From positions 1 to 64,000 of the forward strand of contig CAMIOS010000012.1 in NCBI GenBank assembly GCA_946222995.1: a stretch of DNA of 64,000 nucleotides. The letters run 5' to 3'. The notes under the pieces were generated by a model. It saw only the letters and a program-made list of their open reading frames with translations, had not been told where the DNA came from and searched no databases. Position numbers and translations under genes: made by a program. Shown here piece after piece: positions 8,281-16,220 of this stretch (positions are counted from its first letter, which is position 1; each line of letters begins with the position of its first letter). Origin of the DNA: an uncultured Enhydrobacter sp. GTDB lineage: Bacteria; Pseudomonadota; Gammaproteobacteria; Pseudomonadales; Moraxellaceae.

Positions 8281-9411
8281 TTAAAGCACAAAGTCGTCAA
8301 ATGCATTGTCACTAAGTTCTGCATCAATTTGTCCCACCAAATATGAGGTGATCTCAGATTCTTGTGGTGCAACTTGTACATTATCCGATGATAACCATGC
8401 ATTGATCCAAGGAATCGGGTTGGTTTTACTATCAGCAAATACCGATGGCATACTAATGGCTTCCATGCGTAAATTAGTGATGTATTCGACATATTGCACC
8501 AAGATATTTTCGTTTAAGCCGATCATGGAGCCGTCTTTAAAGAGATATTTTGCCCAAGCTTTTTCTTGTTCCGCCGCAGCTTGGAAAATCGCTATCGCTT
8601 CACTTTGACAGGCTTGGGCGATTTCGACCATTTCAGGATCATCTTTGCCCGACTGCAATATATTGAGTATGTGCTGTGTACCGTTGAGATGCAGGGCTTC
8701 ATCACGCGCAATCAGTTTGATAATTTTGGCATTGCCTTCCATCAATTTACGTTCGGCAAAGGCAAATGAACAAGCAAAAGAGACATAGAAACGAATGGCT
8801 TCTAACGCATTAACCGCTACTAGGCAAAGATATAATTTTTTCTTTAATTCAGCTAAAGAAATAGTCACGGTTTTGCCATTGATAGATTGGGTGCTCTCGC
8901 CAAATAAATTATACAGCTGAGAGAGTTCGTATAATTCATCATAGTATTTGGCAATATCGGTTGCCCGTTGGACGATATGTGGATTTACCACGATATCATC
9001 AAAAACCACGCTTGGATCGGTCATCACATTGCGGATAATATGAGTGTAACTGCGCGAATGAATGGTCTCAGAAAACGACCATGTTTCGATCCACGTTTCA
9101 AGCTCAGGCAAAGACACCAGCGGCAGTAAAACGACGTTTGGACTACGACCTTGAATTGAATCAAGCAAGGTTTGGTATTTAAGATTGCTCAAAAAAATAT
9201 GCTGTTCATGCTCGGGTAGATTGGCAAAGTCCATGCGATCTTTAGACACATCAATTTCCTCTGGACGCCAAAAAAACGACAATTGTTTTTCAATTAATTG
9301 CTCAAAGATGGGGTATTTTTGTTGGTCATAGCGTGCTACATTGACAGGTTGACCAAAGAACATCGGTTCGGTTAGGGCATCGTTTTTGGTTTGGCAAAAA
9401 ATTGAATACAT
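8281..9411 (-). CDS. nrdB: Class Ia ribonucleotide reductase, beta subunit
   Basis: Diiron-tyrosyl radical subunit of aerobic ribonucleotide reductase, which makes deoxyribonucleotides with NrdA. At 376 residues it has the same length as E. coli NrdB, and the key residues fall at the same numbers: iron ligands Asp84, Glu115, His118, Glu204, Glu238 and His241, and the radical Tyr122 (in SETIHSRSYTH). It is followed by yfaE, as in E. coli, but nrdA is not upstream: the next gene on that side points the other way. A good promoter and two NrdR-type boxes lie upstream. Confidence 0.96.
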   Translation of the reverse strand: MYSIFCQTKNDALTEPMFFGQPVNVARYDQQKYPIFEQLIEKQLSFFWRPEEIDVSKDRMDFANLPEHEQHIFLSNLKYQTLLDSIQGRSPNVVLLPLVSLPELETWIETWSFSETIHSRSYTHIIRNVMTDPSVVFDDIVVNPHIVQRATDIAKYYDELYELSQLYNLFGESTQSINGKTVTISLAELKKKLYLCLVAVNALEAIRFYVSFACSFAFAERKLMEGNAKIIKLIARDEALHLNGTQHILNILQSGKDDPEMVEIAQACQSEAIAIFQAAAEQEKAWAKYLFKDGSMIGLNENILVQYVEYITNLRMEAISMPSVFADSKTNPIPWINAWLSSDNVQVAPQESEITSYLVGQIDAELSDNAFDDFVL

Positions 9412-9456
9412 AGCTGTGTCAACTTAATAAAGAAATATGATAATTTTGGGTGGCTT

Positions 9457-9485
9457 ATTATAAAAATCTCGTTCTAATTTTGCAA
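9457..9485 (-). promoter_or_regulatory. nrdB promoter
   Basis: On the minus strand TTGCAA (9480-9485) and TATAAT (9457-9462) are separated by 17 bases, a near-consensus sigma-70 promoter 45 bases before nrdB. The two NrdR-type boxes lie directly upstream of its -35 element. Confidence 0.7.
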
Positions 9486-9490
9486 GGCAA

Positions 9491-9506
9491 AGAAGATATA
9501 TGGTAT
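9491..9506. promoter_or_regulatory. Proximal NrdR-type box
   Basis: This 16-mer (AGAAGATATATGGTAT) matches about 11 of 16 positions of the NrdR consensus as I recall it (acaCwAtATaTwGtgt). Its start is 32 bases from the start of the stronger box at 9523, about three helical turns, which is the usual spacing for cooperative NrdR binding. Confidence 0.6.
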
Positions 9507-9522
9507 TTATAATAAAAATTTA

Positions 9523-9538
9523 ATACTATATATTGTGC
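9523..9538. promoter_or_regulatory. Distal NrdR-type box
   Basis: ATACTATATATTGTGC matches 14 of 16 positions of the NrdR consensus. NrdR is an ATP-cone repressor of nrd genes that binds tandem boxes. With the weaker copy at 9491 it makes a phased pair upstream of the nrdB promoter. Confidence 0.75.
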
Positions 9539-9667
9539 TTATTTTTATTGGCAAAATTGTTGCCAGCATTGATGAGCGTAAAGCCGTTACGATTACTAAA
9601 CTAACCCTATTAGGAATTTTTAAAAAAATAACTATAATGGTGATTATTTGAAAGTAAAGAGACATTT

Positions 9668-9991
9668 ATGCCAAACGCTAACCAACTACCTGCTCATATT
9701 CGTCAACTGGTCGACAAAAAAAACTATGTGATTGCCATTAAAACCCATGCCCAAGAACAGGGCATTAGTATGGATGAAGCCAAAAATCAAATCGACGCTT
9801 ATGAGCAAACCCAATTGCCCCAAGGTAGTCAAACAGGCGGGCTGAATCAGCTAAGCCAAAGTCTTGATCAGCACCTTCAACAAGAACAAATTAAAGTACC
9901 GCTTATGCCAAGATGGGTGTGGCGAATAGCGGTGATTATCAGTGTGATGGTAGTGATTGGTTGGATGATTTATCGTTTATTTATCCACTAA
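9668..9991 (+). CDS. Uncharacterised small tail-anchored protein
   Basis: Not recognised beyond a generic resemblance to short conserved Moraxellaceae proteins. The 107-residue product has a polar, Gln-rich N-terminal part with predicted helices (about 1-75) and a single hydrophobic segment near the C-terminus (about 84-103, VWRIAVIISVMVVIGWMIY), ending in a short RLFIH tail, so it is probably a tail-anchored inner-membrane protein with a cytoplasmic head. The segment VIAIKTHAQEQGISMDEAKNQID resembles the short helical repeats in some ribosomal-protein-L7/L12-like heads, but this is weak. AAAGAGA precedes the ATG. It stands alone, divergent from nrdB and convergent with the DUF3144 gene. Confidence 0.65.
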   Translation: MPNANQLPAHIRQLVDKKNYVIAIKTHAQEQGISMDEAKNQIDAYEQTQLPQGSQTGGLNQLSQSLDQHLQQEQIKVPLMPRWVWRIAVIISVMVVIGWMIYRLFIH

Positions 9992-10084
9992 TTTTTGATG
10001 GCAAATAAAAGTCAATAAATAAAGAACGGTAAGTTTTTTCTAGCCAACTTTATCATAATCATAACGTTTAAAAAAACGGTTTAA

Positions 10085-10423
10085 TTATGAATCCGCTTGC
10101 TTGCCAATTTGCATATATTTTTGAAAGTTTTCGGCATAGTCCTCGATATTATCTGCAAGCATCCGCTCAAAGTTTTTGGTGAAATGCTCAATAATATCGT
10201 GTTTTTCTTTGGCATAATCAGAGCCTTTGACAAAGCCCGTCGCCGCGGTCCACGCACTAAAACGTGCCACCGCATACAGCATCGAGGCATTGATTTTGCC
10301 GGCATGGGCGTCTTCGGTACGAAGTTCATTGGCAAGCTTGATAAACTCATCGGCACGCTCATAAAACGCATTCATTTCTTCGGTAATGGCATTTTCATTT
10401 GATAGATGGTTTTGTTCTGTCAT
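10085..10423 (-). CDS. DUF3144 family protein
   Basis: A 112-residue soluble, helical protein of the DUF3144 family, function unknown. Typical features are an acidic N-terminus, a central segment YAVARFSAWTAATGF (about 50-64), and a final FERMLADNIEDYAENF helix. No signal peptide or membrane segment is present. It lies downstream of metK on the same strand but a strong terminator separates the two, so it probably has its own promoter. AAAGAGA precedes the start codon. Confidence 0.8.
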   Translation of the reverse strand: MTEQNHLSNENAITEEMNAFYERADEFIKLANELRTEDAHAGKINASMLYAVARFSAWTAATGFVKGSDYAKEKHDIIEHFTKNFERMLADNIEDYAENFQKYMQIGKQADS

Positions 10424-10446
10424 TGGTTTTTCTCTTTATTCACTAT

Positions 10447-10478
10447 TAAAAAAAGGGCGTATGTCTAAGATACGCCCT
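10447..10478 (-). terminator. metK terminator
   Basis: On the minus strand AGGGCGTAT / ATACGCCCT (loop CTTAGAC) is followed by a run of seven T. It starts 18 bases after the metK stop codon. Confidence 0.9.
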
Positions 10479-10495
10479 CGATGTTTAGGAAAATT

Positions 10496-11662
10496 TTATA
10501 AACCCGCATCAGCTTTTAACAAAGCAGCACGGTCAGTGCGTTCCCAAGTAAAGGCAGTTTCTGTGCCTTCACGCCCAAAGTGACCATAACTGGCGGTCTG
10601 CTCATACATGGGTTGCAATAGGTTTAGCATACGGGTAATACCATATGGACGTAAGTCAAAATGTTGACGGATAAAGTCCACGATTTTGTCATCGGCAATT
10701 TTGCCAGTGCCAAAAGTATTGACTGAGATTGACGTTGGCTCTGCTACGCCAATAGCATAACTGACTTGAATTTCACAGCGTTCTGCCAAGCCTGCCGCCA
10801 CGATGTTTTTGGCAACATAACGCCCTGCATAAGCCGCACTACGGTCAACTTTCGATGGGTCTTTACCCGAGAAAGCCCCGCCACCATGACGAGCCATACC
10901 GCCATACGTGTCTACGATGATTTTACGCCCTGTTAAACCCGCATCACCCACAGGCCCCCCAATTACAAATAAACCTGTTGGGTTGATATGATATTTGGTG
11001 TCTTGATGTAGCATTTCGGCAGGAATCACTTTTTTGATGATTTCTTCCATCACCGCTTCGTGTAGGTCTTTTTGTGAAATATCGGGATTATGCTGGGTTG
11101 ATAATACCAACGCATCGACAAACGCAGGTTTATTGCCTTCATACCGCACCGTGACTTGGGCTTTGGCATCGGGGCGTAGCCATGCAAGCGTGCCATTTTT
11201 ACGCAATTCGGCTTGTTTTTCCATCAAGCGATGTGAAAATTGAATCGGCGCAGGCATGAACACATCGGTTTCATGGGTGGCATAACCAAACATCAAGCCT
11301 TGGTCGCCCGCCCCTTGGTCTTCAGGTTTGGCACGGTCAACGCCTTGGGCAATTTCAGGCGATTGTTTGCCAATCATGTTAATGACCGCACAAGTCACCC
11401 CGTCAAAACCTAGCTCCGAGCTGTTGTAGCCGACCTTTAGCACGGTGTCACGCACGATTTGTTCAAAATCGACATTGGCGGTGGTGGTAATTTCGCCCGC
11501 TAATACCACACCACCTGTTTTGGTCAGGGTTTCGCAAGCGACACGGGCATGAATGTCTTGCTCTAAGATAGCATCGAGAATAGCATCAGAGATTTGGTCA
11601 GCAAGTTTGTCTGGATGACCTTCGCTGACCGATTCTGAAGTGAAAAGTTGGTAGTCACGCAT
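10496..11662 (-). CDS. metK: S-adenosylmethionine synthase
   Basis: Makes S-adenosylmethionine from methionine and ATP, releasing phosphate and pyrophosphate; cytoplasmic tetramer. The 388-residue protein has all three family segments: SVSEGHPDKLADQISD near the N-terminus, the loop QGAGDQGLMFGYA, and the ATP-site glycine-rich GGGAFSGKDPSKVDRSAAY. Length matches the family (384 in E. coli). AAAGGA precedes the ATG but can be folded away in the leader hairpin described separately. Divergent from transketolase. Confidence 0.97.
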   Translation of the reverse strand: MRDYQLFTSESVSEGHPDKLADQISDAILDAILEQDIHARVACETLTKTGGVVLAGEITTTANVDFEQIVRDTVLKVGYNSSELGFDGVTCAVINMIGKQSPEIAQGVDRAKPEDQGAGDQGLMFGYATHETDVFMPAPIQFSHRLMEKQAELRKNGTLAWLRPDAKAQVTVRYEGNKPAFVDALVLSTQHNPDISQKDLHEAVMEEIIKKVIPAEMLHQDTKYHINPTGLFVIGGPVGDAGLTGRKIIVDTYGGMARHGGGAFSGKDPSKVDRSAAYAGRYVAKNIVAAGLAERCEIQVSYAIGVAEPTSISVNTFGTGKIADDKIVDFIRQHFDLRPYGITRMLNLLQPMYEQTASYGHFGREGTETAFTWERTDRAALLKADAGL

Positions 11663-11817
11663 ATTAATTTTCCTTTAAACAAAGGCTTAAGAAAATTAAT
11701 CGCTTTGCAAACCTATCTCTATTTTTAAATTATTCAAAGAATAGAAAGTCACGTTGAAAGCCAAAAAACTTTTACGAGCAAGTTTGCAAAATGATTAATG
11801 AAAGTAACTGTTTATTT
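11663..11817 (-). promoter_or_regulatory. Structured metK leader RNA, candidate cis-regulator
   Basis: The metK messenger appears to have a leader of about 155 bases with two competing folds. Fold 1: bases 11782-11799 pair with 11695-11712 over 18 positions with one A-C mismatch and one U-G pair, enclosing 69 bases. Fold 2: 11695-11700 plus neighbours pair with 11663-11671 (ATTAATTTT / AAAATTAAT) and CCTTT pairs with the AAAGG of the ribosome binding site. Both folds need 11695-11700, so they exclude each other. I do not recognise a known SAM or SAH riboswitch. The folds are read from sequence; regulation is inference. Confidence 0.55.
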
Positions 11818-11823
11818 TACCTT

Positions 11824-11852
11824 ATTCTTGAGCGATACACTAGGAATTTCAA
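11824..11852 (-). promoter_or_regulatory. Putative metK promoter
   Basis: On the minus strand TTGAAA (11847-11852) and AAGAAT (11824-11829) are 17 bases apart. This would start transcription near 11817 and include both arms of the long leader stem. The -10 element is imperfect. Confidence 0.45.
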
Positions 11853-11992
11853 AAGGCTTGAAAAGAATAATATGAAAATGTAATTAATCTGTCGAATTTG
11901 CCAATTTAACCTTTATTTTATGGCTGAATTTTAGGACAATAAGCAGGAATTAAATTTTAATAACTTAAAACTTACGCTGCATAGGAAAAATT

Positions 11993-13990
11993 ATGTCAAC
12001 TCCCATTTCTGAACGCCGTATCGCCAATGCGGTACGTACCTTATCATTTGATGCGGTACAAAAAGCCAACTCTGGTCACCCAGGTGCGCCAATGGGGATG
12101 GCTGATATCGCTGAAGTGCTTTGGCGAAAATTTTTAAAGCACAATCCAACTGACCCAAATTGGCTTAACCGTGACCGTTTTGTGCTATCCAATGGTCATG
12201 GGTCGATGTTGCAATATGCGTTGCTGCATTTGACGGGCTATGATGTGACGATTGAAGATATCAAAAACTTTCGCCAGTTGCATTCAAAAACCCCCGGTCA
12301 TCCAGAATATGGCTATACCCCAGGTGTCGAAACCACCACAGGGCCATTAGGGCAGGGCATTGCCAATGCCGTGGGTTTTGCGATTGCTGAAAAAACCTTA
12401 GCGGCACAATTTAACCGTGAAGGTCATCAAATTATCAATCACCAAACTTATTGCTTCTTGGGGGATGGTTGTTTGATGGAAGGTATCTCGCACGAAGTTT
12501 GCTCGCTTGCAGGCACCTTACAGCTTGGTAAATTGATTGTGTATTACGATGATAATGGCATTTCAATTGATGGCGAAGTGGAAGGCTGGTTTTCAGATGA
12601 CACCCAAAAACGTTTTGAAGCTTATAGCTGGCATGTACAAAAAGTGGATGGTCATGACACCGAAGCAATTACTAATGCCACCGAACAAGCCATTAGTGAA
12701 ACCAACAAACCGTCATTAATCATTTGTAAAACACTCATTGGTGCAGGCTCGCCAAACAAGCAAGGTAAAGAAAGCTCACACGGTGCCCCCCTTGGCGAAG
12801 ACGAAATTTTGCTCACTCGTAAAGAAATGCTATGGGAGCATGAAGCGTTTGAATTGCCACAAGATATTTATGAAGCGTGGGATTGTAAAGCCAAAGGACA
12901 AGCGTTACAACAATCTTGGCAAAGCGAATTTGATGCCTATAAAAACGCCTATCCCGAGTTGGCAGCTGAATTACTACGCCGTGTCGATGGCGACTTGCCA
13001 ACAGATTTTGAAAAAATAGCCCAAGATTATATCAACGCATGCCAAGCCAATCCCGAAAATATCGCCACCCGTAAAGCCAGCCAAAACACCATTAATGCCT
13101 TGCAACCAACGTTGCCAGAATTGCTAGGGGGTTCTGCCGACTTGGCGGGCTCAAATTTGACATGGTTTAAAAACGCCAAAGCGTTAGAAGATGATATTGC
13201 AGGTAACTATATTCATTATGGCGTGCGTGAATTTGGGATGACAGCAATTGCCAATGGCATTGCGTTATATGGCGGTTTTATTCCATATGTTGCGACGTTC
13301 TTGATGTTTATGGAATACGCACGTAATGCGGTGCGCATGTCTGCCTTGATGAAGCAACGGGTGATTCATGTATATACCCACGACAGCATTGGGCTTGGCG
13401 AAGACGGTCCGACCCACCAACCTGTCGAGCAGTTGGCAAGTTTACGTGCCACACCAAACTTACACACATGGCGACCTTGTGACACAGTCGAGTCGGCAGT
13501 AGCTTGGGTTGAAGCAATTAAAGCTAAAACCACACCATCGGCGCTTATCTTTAGCCGTCAAAACTTACCCCATCAAGCACGTGATATCGAACAAGTCGCC
13601 AATATTGCCAAAGGCGGTTATATCTTGGCAAAAGAACAAGGCGAATTAAAAGCAATTATCATTGCCACAGGTTCAGAAATTGAGCTTGCGATGAATGCCT
13701 ATCACGAACTTAGCAGTCAAGGCTTAGGCGTGCGTGTGGTATCGATGCCGTGTGCCGAAGTGTTCATGCAGCAAGACCTCAATTACCGTGAGGGCGTACT
13801 GCCACCGCAAGTGCGTGGCCGTGTGGCGGTAGAAGCGAGCCATGTGGATTATTGGTATAAATTTGTGGGTCTAGATGGCAAAGTCGTGGGTATGACAACG
13901 TTTGGCGAATCTGCCCCTGCCAAAGACTTGTTCTCCTACTTTAACATTACGACGGATGCGGTCATTCAAGCGGTAAAAGCGGTAATTTAA
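11993..13990 (+). CDS. tkt: Transketolase
   Basis: Thiamine-diphosphate enzyme of the pentose phosphate pathway that moves two-carbon units between ketose and aldose phosphates. The 665-residue protein has the N-terminal transketolase block (SGHPGAPMGMADIAEVLW), the TPP-binding segment beginning GDGCLMEGISHEV and ending at the Asn of YYDDNGISIDG, the pyrimidine-domain block YIHYGVREFGMTAIANGIA and the phosphate-binding HDSIGLGEDGPTHQPVE. The length matches E. coli TktA (663). AGGAAA precedes the start. It stands alone, with a strong terminator. Confidence 0.96.
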   Translation: MSTPISERRIANAVRTLSFDAVQKANSGHPGAPMGMADIAEVLWRKFLKHNPTDPNWLNRDRFVLSNGHGSMLQYALLHLTGYDVTIEDIKNFRQLHSKTPGHPEYGYTPGVETTTGPLGQGIANAVGFAIAEKTLAAQFNREGHQIINHQTYCFLGDGCLMEGISHEVCSLAGTLQLGKLIVYYDDNGISIDGEVEGWFSDDTQKRFEAYSWHVQKVDGHDTEAITNATEQAISETNKPSLIICKTLIGAGSPNKQGKESSHGAPLGEDEILLTRKEMLWEHEAFELPQDIYEAWDCKAKGQALQQSWQSEFDAYKNAYPELAAELLRRVDGDLPTDFEKIAQDYINACQANPENIATRKASQNTINALQPTLPELLGGSADLAGSNLTWFKNAKALEDDIAGNYIHYGVREFGMTAIANGIALYGGFIPYVATFLMFMEYARNAVRMSALMKQRVIHVYTHDSIGLGEDGPTHQPVEQLASLRATPNLHTWRPCDTVESAVAWVEAIKAKTTPSALIFSRQNLPHQARDIEQVANIAKGGYILAKEQGELKAIIIATGSEIELAMNAYHELSSQGLGVRVVSMPCAEVFMQQDLNYREGVLPPQVRGRVAVEASHVDYWYKFVGLDGKVVGMTTFGESAPAKDLFSYFNITTDAVIQAVKAVI

Positions 13991-14017
13991 GTTTAAAACT
14001 TGTCAAATTAATAAAAG

Positions 14018-14044
14018 CGTGCTAACAATTTAGCACGTTTTTTA
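14018..14044 (+). terminator. Transketolase terminator
   Basis: The hairpin CGTGCTAA / TTAGCACG with loop CAAT is followed by seven T. It lies 28 bases after the transketolase stop. Confidence 0.92.
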
Positions 14045-14081
14045 TCAAATATATGTTAAAAAAATATTGTCAATAGTCTGA

Positions 14082-14771
14082 TTAATTGGTTTCTAAATTC
14101 GCTAAAAAACTACCAAAGCCCCCTTGCGTTCTGGCATCTAACCGACTGCTGGTAGCCACCCTCACTTGGTTACTCCAAATGATATGCCAACCTTGCGTTT
14201 CAAATTTTTCGACCAATTTGACATCCTCATGGCAGGGCAAGGGGTCAAAGCCACCCACCGCTAAATATGCTTTGGCAGAAAAACTTAAATTCGCCCCATG
14301 TATATGTCGATGCCCCATTTTATCTTGATAATGCGCGATATAACGTTCACGGGTCATATGAGATAAATGCTGCCAGCTATCCACATCAACCACGCCACAT
14401 ATCATATCAGCTGCCGCTTGCTGAAGATGATGAAGTTGGCTTATTAACCAGTCTGGCTCAACTTGGCTGTCTGCATCGCTACAGGCGATCCAATCCGCCC
14501 CCTGTGCTATCAGATGGCGAATACCCAAATCTCGCACCTGTCCCACACAGCGAAACGCACAAGCTAAACTAGCCGCCCCAAGACAATCAACCAGCTTTTG
14601 GGTATCATCCTCACAGCTATCTAACACCACCAACACAGTTGCACAAATAGTAGGGGGTAGCTGTTTTATGGCCGTATTAATCGCAGTAAGACAAGCGGTT
14701 ATATGCTCAGCTTCGTTATGGGCAGGGATGACGATACCAATATTTTTTATGGTTATACCTTGGCCGATCAT
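14082..14771 (-). CDS. Family 2 glycosyltransferase
   Basis: GT-A fold inverting glycosyltransferase, 229 residues, cytoplasmic face. Seen motifs: N-terminal nucleotide-binding strand IGIVIPAHNEAEH (about 11-23), a second strand VLVVLDSCEDDT, the metal-binding DAD (Asp99-Asp101) and a late ED pair (HEDVKLVEKF) at the place of the catalytic base. No membrane segment is visible, so it is not a processive synthase. It is the last gene of a six-gene leftward unit; its ATG overlaps the stop of the methyltransferase gene (TAATG), suggesting coupled translation. The acceptor and donor are unknown; an aminosugar or trehalose-type acceptor is a guess from its neighbours. Confidence 0.85.
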   Translation of the reverse strand: MIGQGITIKNIGIVIPAHNEAEHITACLTAINTAIKQLPPTICATVLVVLDSCEDDTQKLVDCLGAASLACAFRCVGQVRDLGIRHLIAQGADWIACSDADSQVEPDWLISQLHHLQQAAADMICGVVDVDSWQHLSHMTRERYIAHYQDKMGHRHIHGANLSFSAKAYLAVGGFDPLPCHEDVKLVEKFETQGWHIIWSNQVRVATSSRLDARTQGGFGSFLANLETN

Positions 14772-15385
14772 TATGCCACCAACCCTTCGTGCTGTGCAAC
14801 GCTAGTTGTGCTAACTTGCCAAACATCCAATAAAAAATCGGCATCTTGGCACGCCATTTGATGATAAAAAGGTTGAGTAAATTGTTTGATGTGGTTAGTA
14901 ATTAAACTATGCACGATTTCACCATTCAATTCAAACCCAGCGATCGGATAACGCCAATGCACACACAGTAGCGTACCTTGAGAATTAAGCGAACGATTGA
15001 CCCATTGCAAAACTTGTTCAACCGCTTGGCGATTTAGATAATACAAAATTTCACTAATCACGATCAAATCAAAATGTTGTGAAGGCAACTGTTCGGGAAT
15101 AACGGCTTGTTGCACGTTCACATTGGCAACTTGACTTAATTGTTGGGTCGCTAAGCTAATGGCTTGGGCATTGCCATCAATTGCCAATAATTGCCCACAC
15201 CGATTCGCTAATGATTGACTAAATACCCCATTGCTACAGCCCAGCTCGATAGCAGTTGGGTAATGAGGCTTTGGCAAAACCGCTAAACTGATATCGCGCT
15301 TTCGCTGTTCATACCAACGGGTTTTATAATGCCAAGGGTCGTTGGTATTGGCGTATAAGGCTTCAAAATAATCACGCTGATTCAT
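14771..15385 (-). CDS. NodS-like SAM-dependent methyltransferase
   Basis: Class I methyltransferase, 204 residues. The start of the protein, DYFEALYANTNDPWHY, and motif I ELGCSNGVFS (about 47-56), followed by an acidic AIDGN ribose-binding loop and LIVISEILYYL, resemble the NodS family, whose founding member N-methylates the deacetylated amino sugar of rhizobial Nod factors. An in-frame ATG at 15463 lies deep in the upstream gene; the ATG at 15385 is preferred because GGGAG lies 10 bases before it and because homology begins there. It overlaps the PIG-L gene by 14 bases and the GT2 gene by one. The substrate is unknown; N-methylation of an amino sugar is inferred from the adjoining deacetylase. 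Confidence 0.8.
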   Translation of the reverse strand: MNQRDYFEALYANTNDPWHYKTRWYEQRKRDISLAVLPKPHYPTAIELGCSNGVFSQSLANRCGQLLAIDGNAQAISLATQQLSQVANVNVQQAVIPEQLPSQHFDLIVISEILYYLNRQAVEQVLQWVNRSLNSQGTLLCVHWRYPIAGFELNGEIVHSLITNHIKQFTQPFYHQMACQDADFLLDVWQVSTTSVAQHEGLVA

Positions 15386-16220
15386 GAATAAATAACTCCC
15401 AACCTTGCGTTGCCCGGGCAATTGCAAATGGCGGCAAAACAGGTGATTGTCCTGTGCTTTCATCGGGTAGGATCTGACTAGGAAAACACGCGATGGCTTG
15501 TTGTTTTTTTTGCTGCTGTTTGGCTGTCAAATCTAAGCGCAACACCTGTTGCCAATTAATACGTTCATCACCTGGGCTTGCCCAATGTAATGCCCAGATC
15601 AAAACTTGATAACAGATCAAGCCATGCTGCCTTGCATAATTGAGTACCACATTGCCGACGGTTTCATGGTCAGGATGACCGTCCAAACGAAAGGTCGGTA
15701 CCAAAATATCCTGTTGGGTTAAAAAACTGGCTAACTTTTGATTGAGCTGCGGCTGATAATCAATCACTTCTCCATCAGCCATACCTAGCGTGAGCTGCTG
15801 AACCTTGTCAAAAATACCCAACATCTTTAATGCTTGTTGGGTTTCTTGCGGGCGGATACTATCTAACTGCGCTGGACTGTATAAGCTTGAATTAGGATGG
15901 CTTTTTGTGCCATTCGTGACACTTACCAGTAATACAGAATTACCTTGCTCAACCAATTGTAGCATCAGTCCTGCACAGCCTAAGATCTCATCATCTGGAT
16001 GCGGGGCAAAGATACATACTCGCTGCTGCTTGGGAAAGTGCGTGGCAAGGTTTAATTTGGTTAACATTGGTAAGGCTTGCCAATGTTGCCAAGCTTGCGC
16101 CGGTGTGCCCTCGCCATATATCAGCCGATTCCCAACAATGGGATGGTTTGGTGGTATAGCGGATGTGGATGAAATCGATGGGGTAGACGTCGAAAAAGAA
16201 TTGCTGGTTATAGCTGCCAT
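15372..16220 (-). CDS. PIG-L (LmbE-type) family N-deacetylase
   Basis: Zinc-dependent deacetylase of the PIG-L/LmbE family, which removes acetyl groups from GlcNAc-containing compounds such as GlcNAc-inositol or mycothiol precursors. The 282-residue protein has the family metal motif APHPDDE (His74, Asp77) and a second site in RLDGHPDHETVG, including the later His pair. The first 30 residues are Ser/Thr/Pro-rich and variable. It overlaps the acyl-CoA-dehydrogenase-like gene by 13 bases upstream and the methyltransferase gene by 14 bases downstream, so the set is almost certainly co-translated. The substrate is not known. Confidence 0.88.
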   Translation of the reverse strand: MAAITSNSFSTSTPSISSTSAIPPNHPIVGNRLIYGEGTPAQAWQHWQALPMLTKLNLATHFPKQQRVCIFAPHPDDEILGCAGLMLQLVEQGNSVLLVSVTNGTKSHPNSSLYSPAQLDSIRPQETQQALKMLGIFDKVQQLTLGMADGEVIDYQPQLNQKLASFLTQQDILVPTFRLDGHPDHETVGNVVLNYARQHGLICYQVLIWALHWASPGDERINWQQVLRLDLTAKQQQKKQQAIACFPSQILPDESTGQSPVLPPFAIARATQGWELFIHESA

